Positions 1 to 7,796 of a stretch of DNA of 28,338 bases are shown piece after piece. The position numbers were made by a program, and so were the translations under genes. Below the pieces are notes generated by a model. That model saw only the letters and a program-made list of their open reading frames with translations, was not told the origin of the DNA and searched no databases. The stretch is from IMG/VR virus record IMGVR_UViG_3300046471_000076, positions 1 to 28,338 of that record; one strand, written 5' to 3'. The DNA is from a virus. Position 1 is the first letter of the stretch; the number at the start of each line of letters is the position of its first letter.

Positions 1-26
1 ATGTGCCCAGCACTACCGGTGGCGGC

Positions 27-131
27 TCAATCCGTGAGCCACCACACCATATCCGCGAACGGCATCGACTGGATCTCGGCGGCGGAAAATCCGGTTTCCG
101 CCGCCAGACGTTTCGCCGCCGACTTGATCAC
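27..131 (-). CDS. GpE/E'-like C-terminal part of tail assembly chaperone (frameshift extension or tiny separate gene)
   Basis: This is a short reading frame directly downstream of the tail chaperone gene, in the +1 (equivalently -2) frame relative to it. From the first possible start (GTG at 129-131) it encodes 34 residues ending FADMVWWLTD. The acidic-aromatic end resembles the small second proteins made by frameshifting in P2 (E') and Mu (gp42) tail chaperone pairs. No Shine-Dalgarno precedes the GTG, and the frame stays open upstream across the stop of the first gene. It is therefore more likely to be a C-terminal extension made by frameshifting near CTTTAAC (138-144). The tape measure gene expected next lies outside the window. 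The family resemblance is by eye, and the independent start is uncertain. Confidence 0.5.
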   Translation of the reverse strand: MIKSAAKRLAAETGFSAAEIQSMPFADMVWWLTD

Positions 132-137
132 GCTGGG

Positions 138-144
138 GTTAAAG
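138..144 (-). promoter_or_regulatory. Candidate programmed frameshift site CTT-TAA-C
   Basis: On the minus strand the tail chaperone ends with CTT TAA followed by C. This matches the form of the +1 shift site of prfB (CTT TGA C), except that TAA replaces TGA. A one-base forward slip on CTT continues reading as AAC CCC AGC, straight into the GpE-like frame at 27-131, and would give a product of about 236 residues. The GGG codon just before CTT could be a weak internal ribosome-binding element, but its spacing is not that of prfB. Frameshifting at this gene pair is established for many tailed phages, including -2 and +1 examples; this specific site is my inference. Confidence 0.4.
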
Positions 145-738
145 CCCGTCGTAGTTGTCCATGCGAAAATAGCCGGCCTGCAAGCGGTTAAAATCCACCA
201 GCTTCAGCCCCTCCAGATCCGCCACCGAAGCGCCGGACAACGCAGCAAACAACACCAGCTCGCGCTGCTCATCGTCGCCACCCACCTCACGGTTGGCCGC
301 TCGCACGTCGCCCACAGTCGGCGAACGCAAGGCCAGCTTGTCGACGGTCACGCCATTGATTTCACTCGGACAGGACAGCGTCACCAGCACCTGATCGGTG
401 GTTAGCGACAACCACGCCGGCATCGAGTCCGAATAATCGGTTTTCGGTACCAGGTGCGAATACGCCGTTTGCACGCGGCGATAATCCGTCAACTTGAGGC
501 CTTCCAGATCCTTCAGTCCGACTTCGGCGAGACCGGCGAACAGCATCAGTTCGCGCTGTTCATCATCGCCGTTGGCAGCACGATCAGCCGCGCGCACTTC
601 ACGCATGGTCGGGTTACGCAGGTTCAACGTCTCGACGTCGACGCTATTGGCTTGGCTTGGACGGGTCAGCGTTACAACAGCGCCGAGCGCACTTAGCGAC
701 AGCCAGGCCGGCAGGTTTTTAGCGATTACTTGAGTCAT
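139..738 (-). CDS. Phage tail assembly chaperone, tandemly duplicated (P2 E / Mu gp41 position)
   Basis: A cytoplasmic chaperone thought to coat the tape measure protein during tail assembly. The family is inferred from its position after the tube gene and before the (off-window) tape measure, and from the domain style. The 199-residue product is two copies of one roughly 88-residue domain, at residues 9-96 and 106-193. Each starts with PAWLSL and shares the motifs VRAA, DDEQREL and DLEGLKL; I count about half of aligned positions identical. Single-domain members are roughly 90-110 residues, so this is a fused duplication. The frame ends GGG CTT TAA C, and a GpE-like frame continues in +1. 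It lies 13 bases after the tube gene and is probably cotranscribed with it. Confidence 0.78.
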   Translation of the reverse strand: MTQVIAKNLPAWLSLSALGAVVTLTRPSQANSVDVETLNLRNPTMREVRAADRAANGDDEQRELMLFAGLAEVGLKDLEGLKLTDYRRVQTAYSHLVPKTDYSDSMPAWLSLTTDQVLVTLSCPSEINGVTVDKLALRSPTVGDVRAANREVGGDDEQRELVLFAALSGASVADLEGLKLVDFNRLQAGYFRMDNYDGL

Positions 739-751
739 CTGGATCTATTCC

Positions 752-1255
752 TTACAGGCCGAGCGCGTTGCGCACTTCGAGCAGTTGGTCTGTGCCGTCG
801 ATCACCTGAATGCCGGCGACCATGTCGATTTCGTACATCAGGCGCCCGTCAATTTCGAGCTTGTAGTACGTGACCGAAACGGCGTGCTTGATCTCGGCCG
901 CATCACCGGCTTTCCAGTCACCGAGATCGACCTCTTTGAGGCGACCGCGCAGAGTGGCAACGACCGCTGTAACCGCGCCCTTTTGGCCCTTGAAGGCACC
1001 TCGGAACGTGGCGTTGAACGCCGTGCCGTCAGCAAGGCCGAAGTACTTCAGCGACTCGCGGCGCACGCCCTTGGTGACAAACGAGGCTTCCATTTTCTCA
1101 AGCCCCTGATCCATATCGATGGGGCCGGCCATGCCGCCGCCACGGTATTCGTCGGTCTTGGTGGTCACCTTGGGCAGCGTCATGCTCGGCACGTCGCCGG
1201 AGAAGTTCACACCGTCGACGAACAGGTTGGTGTTGTACAAAGTCTGAGGAATCAT
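752..1255 (-). CDS. Phage major tail tube protein (P2 FII family)
   Basis: Forms the inner tube of the contractile tail through which DNA passes. The 167-residue product has the usual FII length (P2 FII is 172) and the characteristic opening MIPQTLYNTNLFVDG, with GMAGPIDMDQGLEKMEA further on and the conserved tract near residues 125-150 (VSVTYYKLEIDG). It starts 13 bases after the sheath stop, the standard P2-type sheath-tube order, so the two are almost certainly cotranscribed. The start is fixed by the conserved N-terminus. Nothing is unusual about it. Confidence 0.95.
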   Translation of the reverse strand: MIPQTLYNTNLFVDGVNFSGDVPSMTLPKVTTKTDEYRGGGMAGPIDMDQGLEKMEASFVTKGVRRESLKYFGLADGTAFNATFRGAFKGQKGAVTAVVATLRGRLKEVDLGDWKAGDAAEIKHAVSVTYYKLEIDGRLMYEIDMVAGIQVIDGTDQLLEVRNALGL

Positions 1256-1268
1256 TTGCTACGCCCCC

Positions 1269-2435
1269 TTAGGCTGCTTCAAGCACTTCGGTCATCCACT
1301 GATCGGTGACTTCGAAAAGGAAATTCGGGTTCTCTGCCGGCGGCACGTCGGTGAAACGGATGCGCCAATACACCTTGCCCTGGGCGATCTGGCTGGCCGT
1401 GTTCAGTTCGGTGTCGGCGAACACTTCAAAGTTGATGATCGCGCCCTGGGCTTTCAGGTCGCGCATGAACGCATCCAGACCGTTGGTGACATCGGTCACG
1501 TAGGTCTTGGTGATCGAACGGTCGACCGCCCACTTGTGCCCCGCCTGCACCGCATCCATGAGGATGAACAGCGTGCGAACGCGGGTAACGAAGGCCCACT
1601 TCGGATCGCTCGACAGCGTGCGGTTGCCCCACAGGCGATAACCGTCATCGCGAATGATCGTGGTGATATTGGCGTTGTTGAGCAGGTTGGCCCGGCAGGT
1701 CTCGTCGCCGTCCAGGTACTCGACCGCGCGGCCGGTACCGGTGATTCCGGTCAATTCCTTGTTCGATGGCGAAGCCCAGAAGCCGTATTCAGCATCCGTC
1801 CAGGCAAACAGGCCTGCTGCCCAAGCCGAGCCGGGAGCGTCGACCGTCGAACTGGTGCCGGCGTCCCAATACTTGACGCCCGGGTCGACCATGAACAGGT
1901 TGCGGCTGCCGAAGTTCTCGGCGTAGGCAATAGCGGCCTCGTCGGTCGTACCCGGGCCGTCGATGATGCCGATGGCGCGCAGCTTCTGCGCCACGCTGTC
2001 GAGCGCCGTAGCCACCGCCTGAGTCGCGGTGTGGCCCGGTGCGATCAACAACCGCGGCTGAGCGTTGAACAGGCTTTTACCGTCGAGCAGCGCCTGCAGG
2101 CCGGTACGCTGACCCGAGACCAGTTCACCGCCAATGATCGCCGAGGTTTGCAGCGCCGCGTCTTCCAGCTTGGGTACGCCGATGGCGACGATCACCGCCT
2201 TGGCTTTGACGTAGATCGCCTTACACGCCTTGGTGATTGCCGAATCGGCGCCGAAGGCGGCAATGGCTTCGCGCTCGGTGGTGATCAACTTCAGTTCGCC
2301 GGCTTTCGCCGTGCCACCACCGAGAACGCCCGGGGTGAAGGTGGCACACAGACCGATGATCGACGAAGACGGCAGCGAGATGGTGCGCGCACCAGTGTCG
2401 ACCGACGTGGTCGTGACGCCGTGGAAAAAACTCAT
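1269..2435 (-). CDS. Phage contractile tail sheath protein (P2 FI family)
   Basis: Forms the contractile outer tail tube that shortens to drive the spike and tube through the host envelope. The 388-residue product is close to P2 FI (396). It begins MSFFHGVTTTSVDTGART, the typical FI opening, has a variable middle domain, and ends with the conserved C-terminal region (INFEVFADTELNTASQ, VYWRIRFTDVPPAENPNF) that interlocks sheath subunits. A pair of strong terminators (2457-2538) lies just upstream, so this gene either depends on antitermination or has its own promoter; I could not identify a promoter. Confidence 0.96.
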   Translation of the reverse strand: MSFFHGVTTTSVDTGARTISLPSSSIIGLCATFTPGVLGGGTAKAGELKLITTEREAIAAFGADSAITKACKAIYVKAKAVIVAIGVPKLEDAALQTSAIIGGELVSGQRTGLQALLDGKSLFNAQPRLLIAPGHTATQAVATALDSVAQKLRAIGIIDGPGTTDEAAIAYAENFGSRNLFMVDPGVKYWDAGTSSTVDAPGSAWAAGLFAWTDAEYGFWASPSNKELTGITGTGRAVEYLDGDETCRANLLNNANITTIIRDDGYRLWGNRTLSSDPKWAFVTRVRTLFILMDAVQAGHKWAVDRSITKTYVTDVTNGLDAFMRDLKAQGAIINFEVFADTELNTASQIAQGKVYWRIRFTDVPPAENPNFLFEVTDQWMTEVLEAA

Positions 2436-2456
2436 AAGGGTCAGTCTCCAGAAACG

Positions 2457-2480
2457 AAAAAGCCCCGCATAAGCGAGGCT
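2457..2480 (-). terminator. Intrinsic terminator upstream of sheath gene
   Basis: On the minus strand an 8-bp stem (AGCCTCGC with GCGGGGCT, one G-U pair) with loop TTAT is followed by a run of Ts. It lies 22 bases upstream of the sheath start and downstream of the fibre-chaperone gene, so it acts on late transcripts arriving from the right. Confidence 0.8.
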
Positions 2481-2510
2481 GTGAGGGTGTTCGTGTTACG
2501 CGTAACGGAA

Positions 2511-2538
2511 AAGAAAACGCCCCGTCAGTGCGGGGCGT
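2511..2538 (-). terminator. Intrinsic terminator overlapping the end of the fibre-chaperone gene
   Basis: The stem ACGCCCCG/CGGGGCGT is a perfect 8 bp with a six-base loop (2517-2538). On the minus strand it is followed by TTTTCTTTT. It begins at the stop codon of the 2538-2942 gene and, with the hairpin at 2457-2480, forms a double terminator between the tail fibre block and the sheath-tube block. Confidence 0.82.
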
Positions 2539-2942
2539 CAGGCGATCAGCGCAGTCGCTAACCAGTCGGGCGCTACAGGTCGACCGGCACTCTCGGGGAA
2601 CGCCGAGCCTTCAGGCCAATCGCGCAACCGCTTGCGGTAAACAAGCAACGACGCAAACTGTTCACCCAGCAGCGTCGTCACCTCGCCCATGTCCAACTCA
2701 TCCCGATGCCGCGCCACCAGCCATTCATTGCTGGCCAGCTCGCCGTCCCGCCAGAAGCGCTCGGCGGCGGCCAGGACTTCTGTCGTGACGCCTTCAGGTG
2801 CCGCGAATTTTCCGCCGCTGTATGACCAGCCCATAGCGACATTCGCCGGGCAGGGCTTCCAGATCCACGAAGGATGGAAGCGCCCGGATGGATCAATGTC
2901 GGTCACTTCAATGACTCGATCATTTTCAATATGTGCCCACAT
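2538..2942 (-). CDS. Phage tail fibre-associated assembly chaperone
   Basis: A 134-residue protein encoded three bases after the tail fibre gene, in the position of P2 gene G (fibre assembly). Residues about 38-50 (GWSYSGGKFAAPE) match the short beta hairpin that opens many tail fibre assembly and tail-assembly-chaperone proteins. The C-terminal half carries WRDGELASNEWLVARHRDEL and YRKRLRDWPEG, typical of the small Pseudomonas phage tail assembly chaperone family. It probably helps fold or attach the adjacent fibre. The family assignment is by motif memory; the exact function is inferred from position. Confidence 0.72.
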   Translation of the reverse strand: MWAHIENDRVIEVTDIDPSGRFHPSWIWKPCPANVAMGWSYSGGKFAAPEGVTTEVLAAAERFWRDGELASNEWLVARHRDELDMGEVTTLLGEQFASLLVYRKRLRDWPEGSAFPESAGRPVAPDWLATALIA

Positions 2943-2945
2943 TTC

Positions 2946-4604
2946 TCAGAACCTCACCGTCACACTGCCAGGAGCACCAGCTCCAGAAAAGCCGCCGCTA
3001 TCCATCCGGCCGCCGCCGCCAGAACCGGGAGACTGGCCAGCACGAAGCAGGGATTGGCCGACGCCCGCGCCGTCTACCACCGACCCCGCGCCACCAGCGC
3101 CACCGCCACTGCCAGGGAAGCCGTACGCGGTAGAGCTTGCGCGCCCACCAGAGTGACCATCACCCAACCCGTAATTCAGGGTGCCACCAGAGCCAATACC
3201 GCTCTTGCCCCCGGCGCCACTTGAGCCGCCACCCTCTCCGCCGGTGGCCGACATGTAACCACCGAACGAAGATCCCGAACCGTTCATCCCGGGGCTTCCG
3301 CTTACGCTATAAGACACGCCGGCGCCACCCGCGCCAACCGTGATGGTAATGACGTCGCCCGGCACCAGCGCAACCAGTCCCTCGGCAACTCCACCGGCGC
3401 CACCACCCGGCCCGAACACCTGACTGTTCCGACCGCTACCACCTCCCCCCTTTACGACGACATACGCTTTCGTAACACCAGCAGGAACTGTCCACTGAAA
3501 GACGCCGGGCACAAGCCACGCAAGAAAGCCGCGAAACGGCAGATCCGCCACGGCGGCCCGAGACGGATCCGTGGGGTGAACGTGATCGGTGCGAGCAAGT
3601 CGCTTGCTCGCACCCGGCGCAGCCTGACCATCACCTTTCGGAAGGTCGTCAGAGGCCTGCGCCAAAACAAAGGCGGTTGTCGCAATTTGATTCGTCGCCG
3701 TGTCCTTCGCGGCTGTAGGTGCTTCCGGCACGTCTGTGAACTTGGGTGATTTCAACGGCGCGAAGCCGAAGGTCACATCTTGAAAAGCCAGGGCCGTGGT
3801 GCCCAGCACAATCGCGGCATCCGTAATGAGCTGCCAACGACTGTCCGCCTGCGTTGCGCCCTGTTCCACCGACACCAGCAACGCCGACGTCACCTCAGCG
3901 TTAGTGTCAGCATCTGCGGTGCGCGACCAGTTGCCAGCCGCCGCCGCGTAAAGGCCGTTATCCTTGGCCGTGTTCTGGTTTTTGACCAGCACCCGGTCAC
4001 CCGCCACCAACGTCACGCCGTCCACCACCTGAAGTCCGGACAGCGCGATATTGGCTGTCGTCGCCACCCGCACCGACTGCTTGTTGTCGAGCTTGTACAG
4101 CTCTTCAAGAATCTTCGCGTCGACGTATTCGCGCGTCGCCAACACCACGGCCGGATCGATCTTGAGCGTGATATTGCCAGTACTGGTGACCAGGAAGTTC
4201 ATGCGCACGATCTGCGTGCGGCCCGAACCTTGCGACAGCAAGGGCTTGAAGCTTGGCGCGCAGTTGGCCACCGCCACCAGATCGCCGCCGGCATCGTAGA
4301 GGCCGATTTCGCGGATCCACTTACCACCCTCATCCGCCGGAATGACCTGCTCAGCGATGATCACCGCCGAGTTGTTCGGGTCAATCTTCAATTGATTGAG
4401 CGGCTTGCGGCGCCACTCGTTGAGCAGCTTGGTTTGATCAGCCGTCGGCACCGGGTTTGGCGGGTCAGCCAGCCCATTCGGGTTAGCATCCCCCACGCCC
4501 ATCTGCGTGATCAGCCAGGGAATGCCGAGCGCGTCGGCGTTCGCCTGCTTGGCCATCCCCACGTTCGTGAGGATCGCGAAAAACTGCGAGTTCGCATCAA
4601 TCAT
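2946..4604 (-). CDS. Phage tail fibre with collar-type N-terminus and glycine-rich tip (P2 H position)
   Basis: Receptor-binding fibre of the baseplate. Residues about 1-160 form a tail-collar attachment domain (NSQFFAILTNVGMAKQANAD, LTQMGVGDA-like segment, WIREIGLYDAGGDLVAVAN), followed by shaft segments around residues 190-340. Residues about 360-552 are extremely glycine-rich with many GG and GGG tracts (WTVPAGVTKAYVVVKGGGG, FGPGGGAGGVAEG), ending GSVTVRF. Such tips resemble glycine-rich receptor-binding domains that pack as polyglycine helices with variable loops. The gene overlaps the I gene by 8 bases and precedes the fibre chaperone. Host range is expected to depend on the glycine-rich end. 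Confidence 0.88.
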   Translation of the reverse strand: MIDANSQFFAILTNVGMAKQANADALGIPWLITQMGVGDANPNGLADPPNPVPTADQTKLLNEWRRKPLNQLKIDPNNSAVIIAEQVIPADEGGKWIREIGLYDAGGDLVAVANCAPSFKPLLSQGSGRTQIVRMNFLVTSTGNITLKIDPAVVLATREYVDAKILEELYKLDNKQSVRVATTANIALSGLQVVDGVTLVAGDRVLVKNQNTAKDNGLYAAAAGNWSRTADADTNAEVTSALLVSVEQGATQADSRWQLITDAAIVLGTTALAFQDVTFGFAPLKSPKFTDVPEAPTAAKDTATNQIATTAFVLAQASDDLPKGDGQAAPGASKRLARTDHVHPTDPSRAAVADLPFRGFLAWLVPGVFQWTVPAGVTKAYVVVKGGGGSGRNSQVFGPGGGAGGVAEGLVALVPGDVITITVGAGGAGVSYSVSGSPGMNGSGSSFGGYMSATGGEGGGSSGAGGKSGIGSGGTLNYGLGDGHSGGRASSTAYGFPGSGGGAGGAGSVVDGAGVGQSLLRAGQSPGSGGGGRMDSGGFSGAGAPGSVTVRF

Positions 4605-5205
4605 AATAAACGTCCAGGGTGTCTATGGTGTGTTCGCACCCGACCACGCCAAAGCTGCCGGTGATCTCGATGTCACGCATGACGGGCGGGTAAACGTCGA
4701 TTTCGTCGCCCTCATAGAGGGACACCGCGATGTTTAAATTGCCTTGGGTTTCCAGGCTGATCGCCAGCCCGGAGAGGTGCCGCGTGACGGGTTTGGCGTC
4801 GTCAATCAGGCGCTCAAGCTCCTGATACATTTCCTCGGTGATACCGGTGTCCAGCACGCCCACCTTCAGCGCGAAGGTGCCCGGCACACCCTCGGGCACG
4901 GTCTGGAACCACTCGACGATCTCGATCAGGTAGCCCAACGGTTCAACCACTCTGCGGAGCGCGCCGATGGTGCCTTTGTGCTTGTGGATGTAGTACGACG
5001 CCTTGATGGCCGCGCGCTTGGTCGCCTCAGACCATCGGTAGTCCCAGCGATCGACCGACCACGCCCACGCCAGATGCGGCAGCAGATGCACCGGGCAGGT
5101 GTCGGCGTTGTAGAGGTCGCGCAGTGGGACAATCGTCTTTTCGAAAAACGCGGCCTCCATGGCCCGTTCCAGTTGTGTGCTGTTGAGCGGCAGTAGACTT
5201 TTCAT
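4597..5205 (-). CDS. Phage tail protein I, baseplate (P2 gpI family)
   Basis: A baseplate component that links the J wedge protein to the fibres. The 202-residue product opens MKSLLPLNSTQLERAMEAA and has the conserved LRDLYNADTCPVHLLPHLAW and WDYRWSEATKRAAIKASYY segments of the gpI family (P2 gpI is 176). The C-terminal third (residues about 150-202) is longer than in P2. It starts one base after J ends and overlaps the fibre start, in the fixed P2 order J-I-H. Confidence 0.93.
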   Translation of the reverse strand: MKSLLPLNSTQLERAMEAAFFEKTIVPLRDLYNADTCPVHLLPHLAWAWSVDRWDYRWSEATKRAAIKASYYIHKHKGTIGALRRVVEPLGYLIEIVEWFQTVPEGVPGTFALKVGVLDTGITEEMYQELERLIDDAKPVTRHLSGLAISLETQGNLNIAVSLYEGDEIDVYPPVMRDIEITGSFGVVGCEHTIDTLDVYYD

Positions 5206-5206
5206 A

Positions 5207-6088
5207 TCAGCCCGCCAGCCTCACGTTGTAGCGCGTACAGAACGCCGCCTGAGCCTTGGTCGGAGCCAAGTCCTGCCACCCGACCAACTCAACCCGGGCA
5301 ACGCCGGCAACGTGCAACTGAGCGTCAACAGCGGAGCGGGCGACCTCGACGCCCAGCCGCTTGCGTGGATTGATCCAACCGGCCAATCGGCTTTTCGCTT
5401 CGGCCAAACTGGCATCCGCTTCTGGACCGGCGCTGGACATGTGCAAAATGGCGTCAATCTCGTAGCGGATCACCTGCGCGCTCTGCACGGTCACCCGATC
5501 ACCGACCGGGCGAACGTCATCGTCATCTAGCGCAGCGGCCACCGTCGCCAGCAGCTCCGGCGGCGCTTCACCCTCACCATCAAACCCCAGAACCGTTACC
5601 GTAACGTAGCAAGGCTTCGGGCTTTCGGCCGTGGCGTCTGCCACCAGCCCAGAAGCGTTACGCGCATGCAGGATGTAGCTGTTACGTGGGCCGGCTGTGG
5701 TCAAACCCTCATAGGCCAACTGGATGCGTTCGCGAAACGGGTCGTCGTCTTCCATGACCTTGGGCACCGGCGGCACCGCCAGCAGATCCTCGGCCTGAAT
5801 GACCAGGCGCTGCAGATTGACGTTGGCCCCCAAGTGATCGAGGTCGCCGCGAATGGCGTGCGCCAGCAATAGCGCCTTGCCGGCGTCATTGACCCGGGCG
5901 CGGTTGCCGACCTTGTTGTAAGCCCCGACCTCAAGCACTTTGACCACTGGATCGCTTTCCAGCGCCGCCGTCCAGTTACCGCCCATGTACCCGCGAAACA
6001 CGCTCAACCCGTCCTGATAAACCTCTTCAAAGTCCAGAGGCTCCAGCACGGTCGGCGCCGGCAGCGACAACAAATCAACGGTACTCAT
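5207..6088 (-). CDS. Baseplate wedge protein J (P2 gpJ family)
   Basis: A 293-residue baseplate wedge protein (P2 gpJ is 302). I take the start at MSTVDLLSLPAPTVLEPLDF because it gives an ATGA overlap with the W stop and matches the family N-terminus; the frame is open upstream to 6205 but that would overlap W by over 100 bases. Family segments include GNRARVNDAGKALLLAHAIR, DHLGANVNLQRL, DDDPFRERIQLAYEGLTTAG and ARNASGLVADA. Neighbours W and I support the call. Confidence 0.94.
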   Translation of the reverse strand: MSTVDLLSLPAPTVLEPLDFEEVYQDGLSVFRGYMGGNWTAALESDPVVKVLEVGAYNKVGNRARVNDAGKALLLAHAIRGDLDHLGANVNLQRLVIQAEDLLAVPPVPKVMEDDDPFRERIQLAYEGLTTAGPRNSYILHARNASGLVADATAESPKPCYVTVTVLGFDGEGEAPPELLATVAAALDDDDVRPVGDRVTVQSAQVIRYEIDAILHMSSAGPEADASLAEAKSRLAGWINPRKRLGVEVARSAVDAQLHVAGVARVELVGWQDLAPTKAQAAFCTRYNVRLAG

Positions 6089-6420
6089 GCAGCCACCTCC
6101 AACGTGACGCTGTCGCCCAGGTACGTCCCGACGATTTGCAAATTGATTTGCCCGCCAATGACGGAAATGACGCGCACCTGATCCAACTTCAAACGCGGCT
6201 CCCATCGCCCCAGAGCGCGGGCAATCTCAGCCTGTACGGCGCTTTTCCAGCCTTCGTTGATAGGTAAATCGACAAACCGCCGTAGCTTGCTGCCGTATTC
6301 CATACGGTGCCGGCGACTGCCCAGCGGCGTGCTCAAGATGTCGGCAATGGATTGCCGCAGGTGCTCGATGCCGGATATGGGTAGGCCGGTCTGGCGATCC
6401 ATTCCGATCATCGATGTCAC
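6085..6420 (-). CDS. Baseplate protein W, gp25-like (P2 gpW family)
   Basis: A small baseplate wedge protein of the T4 gp25 / P2 gpW family, 111 residues (P2 gpW is 115). It begins MTSMIGMDRQTGLPISGIEH and carries the family core SIADILSTPLGSRRHRMEYG followed by the EIARALGRWEPRLKL helix. It overlaps the previous gene and J by ATGA, so translation is probably coupled across the three. Confidence 0.94.
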   Translation of the reverse strand: MTSMIGMDRQTGLPISGIEHLRQSIADILSTPLGSRRHRMEYGSKLRRFVDLPINEGWKSAVQAEIARALGRWEPRLKLDQVRVISVIGGQINLQIVGTYLGDSVTLEVAA

Positions 6421-6665
6421 TCCTTTAACGGCTCGTATTCTTCGCTGGCTTTCAGGAACTTGACCGCTTCGATGTCGGAGGCCGGCACCACGACTGTCGC
6501 CTTGTCGACCGGATAGGAACGGTCAGTGCTGGGTACGATCAACAGTCGCGACGTGTAGAGCTTGTCTCGGAATTTCAAGAATTCGGGCGATGAGAACGTT
6601 GAGGATGCAATTGCCGGTTCCGAGGACGCTTGCACCTCGGTGACGGTCGTATCGATCTTGGCCAT
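6417..6665 (-). CDS. Hypothetical 82-residue protein between spike V and baseplate W
   Basis: I do not recognise this family. The start at 6665 (MAKIDTTVTEVQ) follows a GGAG-type ribosome site (minus strand CTGGAGAAATAC then ATG). The upstream open frame to 6755 would run through a terminator hairpin and into V, so I reject the longer start. The product is acidic, with a Ser/Thr/Ala-rich N-terminus and an Ile/Val-rich middle (LLIVPSTDRSYPVDKATVVV), with no cysteine and no membrane segment. It overlaps W by ATGA. P2 has no gene here, so it is an insertion in the P2 order. Confidence 0.7.
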   Translation of the reverse strand: MAKIDTTVTEVQASSEPAIASSTFSSPEFLKFRDKLYTSRLLIVPSTDRSYPVDKATVVVPASDIEAVKFLKASEEYEPLKE

Positions 6666-6682
6666 GTATTTCTCCAGGCATG

Positions 6683-6705
6683 AAAAAGCCCGCACTGGGC
6701 GGGCT
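6683..6705 (-). terminator. Intrinsic terminator after spike gene V
   Basis: On the minus strand a perfect 7-bp stem AGCCCGC/GCGGGCT with a five-base loop is followed by TTTTT. It lies between the V stop (6718) and the next start (6665), inside the late operon. Confidence 0.82.
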
Positions 6706-6717
6706 GTCGTTAATGCA

Positions 6718-7284
6718 TTAATGCGTGTGGTGATTACTGTTGCCAGTGGCGTCAATGATCGCGCCGGCGCTGGTGATGCCCTTGGTAACGTGTAGCGCGC
6801 CGTCGATCATTACCGCCGCTTTCAAATTGATGTTGCCGGTGGTCACGTTCACCGCGCTATCGGTCACGACCGCTTCCGTGCTGGCCACTTTGATGGTGAC
6901 CGTGCCGCTGGGCAGGGTGATGCTGTAGCTCTTGGCCTGCCAGTCGTAGATCAGCGAGCCGCCATCATCAAAACGCCAGACCTCGACGTGGTCGCGGTTA
7001 TCTGGCGGCGGTCCGGCATTGCCATACAAGCCCGGCACAAACGTGCCTTGTGACACGTCACCGCTGGGACTGATCAAACTGCCCTGCTCGCCCAAAGACG
7101 GTGCCCGCCAGTGCCTTGCCTTGCCCGCCGCGATGCTGTGCCACCGCACCCAGGCGCTGACCCATTCACTGCCATCCGAGACGCGACATACCGGCGGCGA
7201 AGCGGACAGATCCACCGCAACCACGTAGCAAGCCTTTACCGCCCCCGCGATCATGCGGTCATGTTGGGCGCTCGCGTAACTCAC
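6718..7284 (-). CDS. Baseplate spike protein V (P2 gpV family)
   Basis: Forms the trimeric needle that pierces the outer membrane. The 188-residue product (P2 gpV is 211) opens with an OB-fold baseplate domain (RWHSIAAGKARHWRAPSLGE, LGEQGSLISPSGD, GTFVPGLYGN), then a repetitive beta-helix stalk (residues about 115-175). It ends NSNHHTH, the histidine-rich tip that binds iron in this family. It is the first gene after the switch from lambda-like head genes to P2-like tail genes. The upstream gene overlaps its start by ATGA. Confidence 0.93.
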   Translation of the reverse strand: MSYASAQHDRMIAGAVKACYVVAVDLSASPPVCRVSDGSEWVSAWVRWHSIAAGKARHWRAPSLGEQGSLISPSGDVSQGTFVPGLYGNAGPPPDNRDHVEVWRFDDGGSLIYDWQAKSYSITLPSGTVTIKVASTEAVVTDSAVNVTTGNINLKAAVMIDGALHVTKGITSAGAIIDATGNSNHHTH

Positions 7285-7796
7285 GGTAGATCCTCGGGCC
7301 TGAATTGCCCGTCACCCGGATCGACTTCAAACACCAACGACCCCGGCGGTTCGTCCGGCCACGGCCATTCCTCAAGGCCGAGATAAACCTGCTGAGTCCA
7401 CTCCACCAGCCACACCGTGTATCCATCCAGGTGCGGCTGGGTCCAGTCCTGCAGCGATTGCACAAACTCGGCGGGTTCAACTGCCAACCCCCACGTTTGC
7501 GAACGCAGCAGCACCGCCAACTGCGTCGCCAATTGCACGGCCTGTTGATGATGGTGCGCCTTGATCGGGTCAACAATGATCCGAGCCTCGAACTTGCACA
7601 CCAGCGAAGTTTCACCGGTGCCAATATCGGTACCCGGCTCGATCTCAGCCACCTCAAGGAACACCGCTGGCAGCAACACGCGATCCTTAATGTCTGGCCA
7701 GGCAGTGACGGCCTGCACGCCAGGCAAGTGGGTACGCAGATGCTGTTCAACCGCCCGATAAAGCTGATCGAGATTGAAAGGTTCGTCGTCAGACAT
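7281..7796 (-). CDS. Putative tail terminator (lambda U position)
   Basis: A 171-residue protein starting MSDDEPFNLDQLYRAVEQHL; I choose 7796 because the longer frame to 7868 lies wholly within Z. It occupies the slot of lambda gpU, directly after Z. The predicted pattern fits a gpU-like fold: an N-terminal helix, then strands (LLPAVFLEVAEIEPG, SLVCKFEARIIVD), then a long helix with an HHH run (AHHHQQAVQLATQLAVLL). If correct it caps the tail at the head junction. Sequence alone does not prove this; a Mu gp37-like or P2 R-type completion protein is equally possible. It overlaps Z by 8 bases and V by 4. Confidence 0.6.
   Translation of the reverse strand: MSDDEPFNLDQLYRAVEQHLRTHLPGVQAVTAWPDIKDRVLLPAVFLEVAEIEPGTDIGTGETSLVCKFEARIIVDPIKAHHHQQAVQLATQLAVLLRSQTWGLAVEPAEFVQSLQDWTQPHLDGYTVWLVEWTQQVYLGLEEWPWPDEPPGSLVFEVDPGDGQFRPEDLP

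Noticed and set aside
1-2560. Long plus-strand frames (for example 785-1309 and 1536-2561)
   Set aside because: They run antisense to the sheath, tube and chaperone genes, whose products match known families; GC-rich codon use opens such shadow frames.
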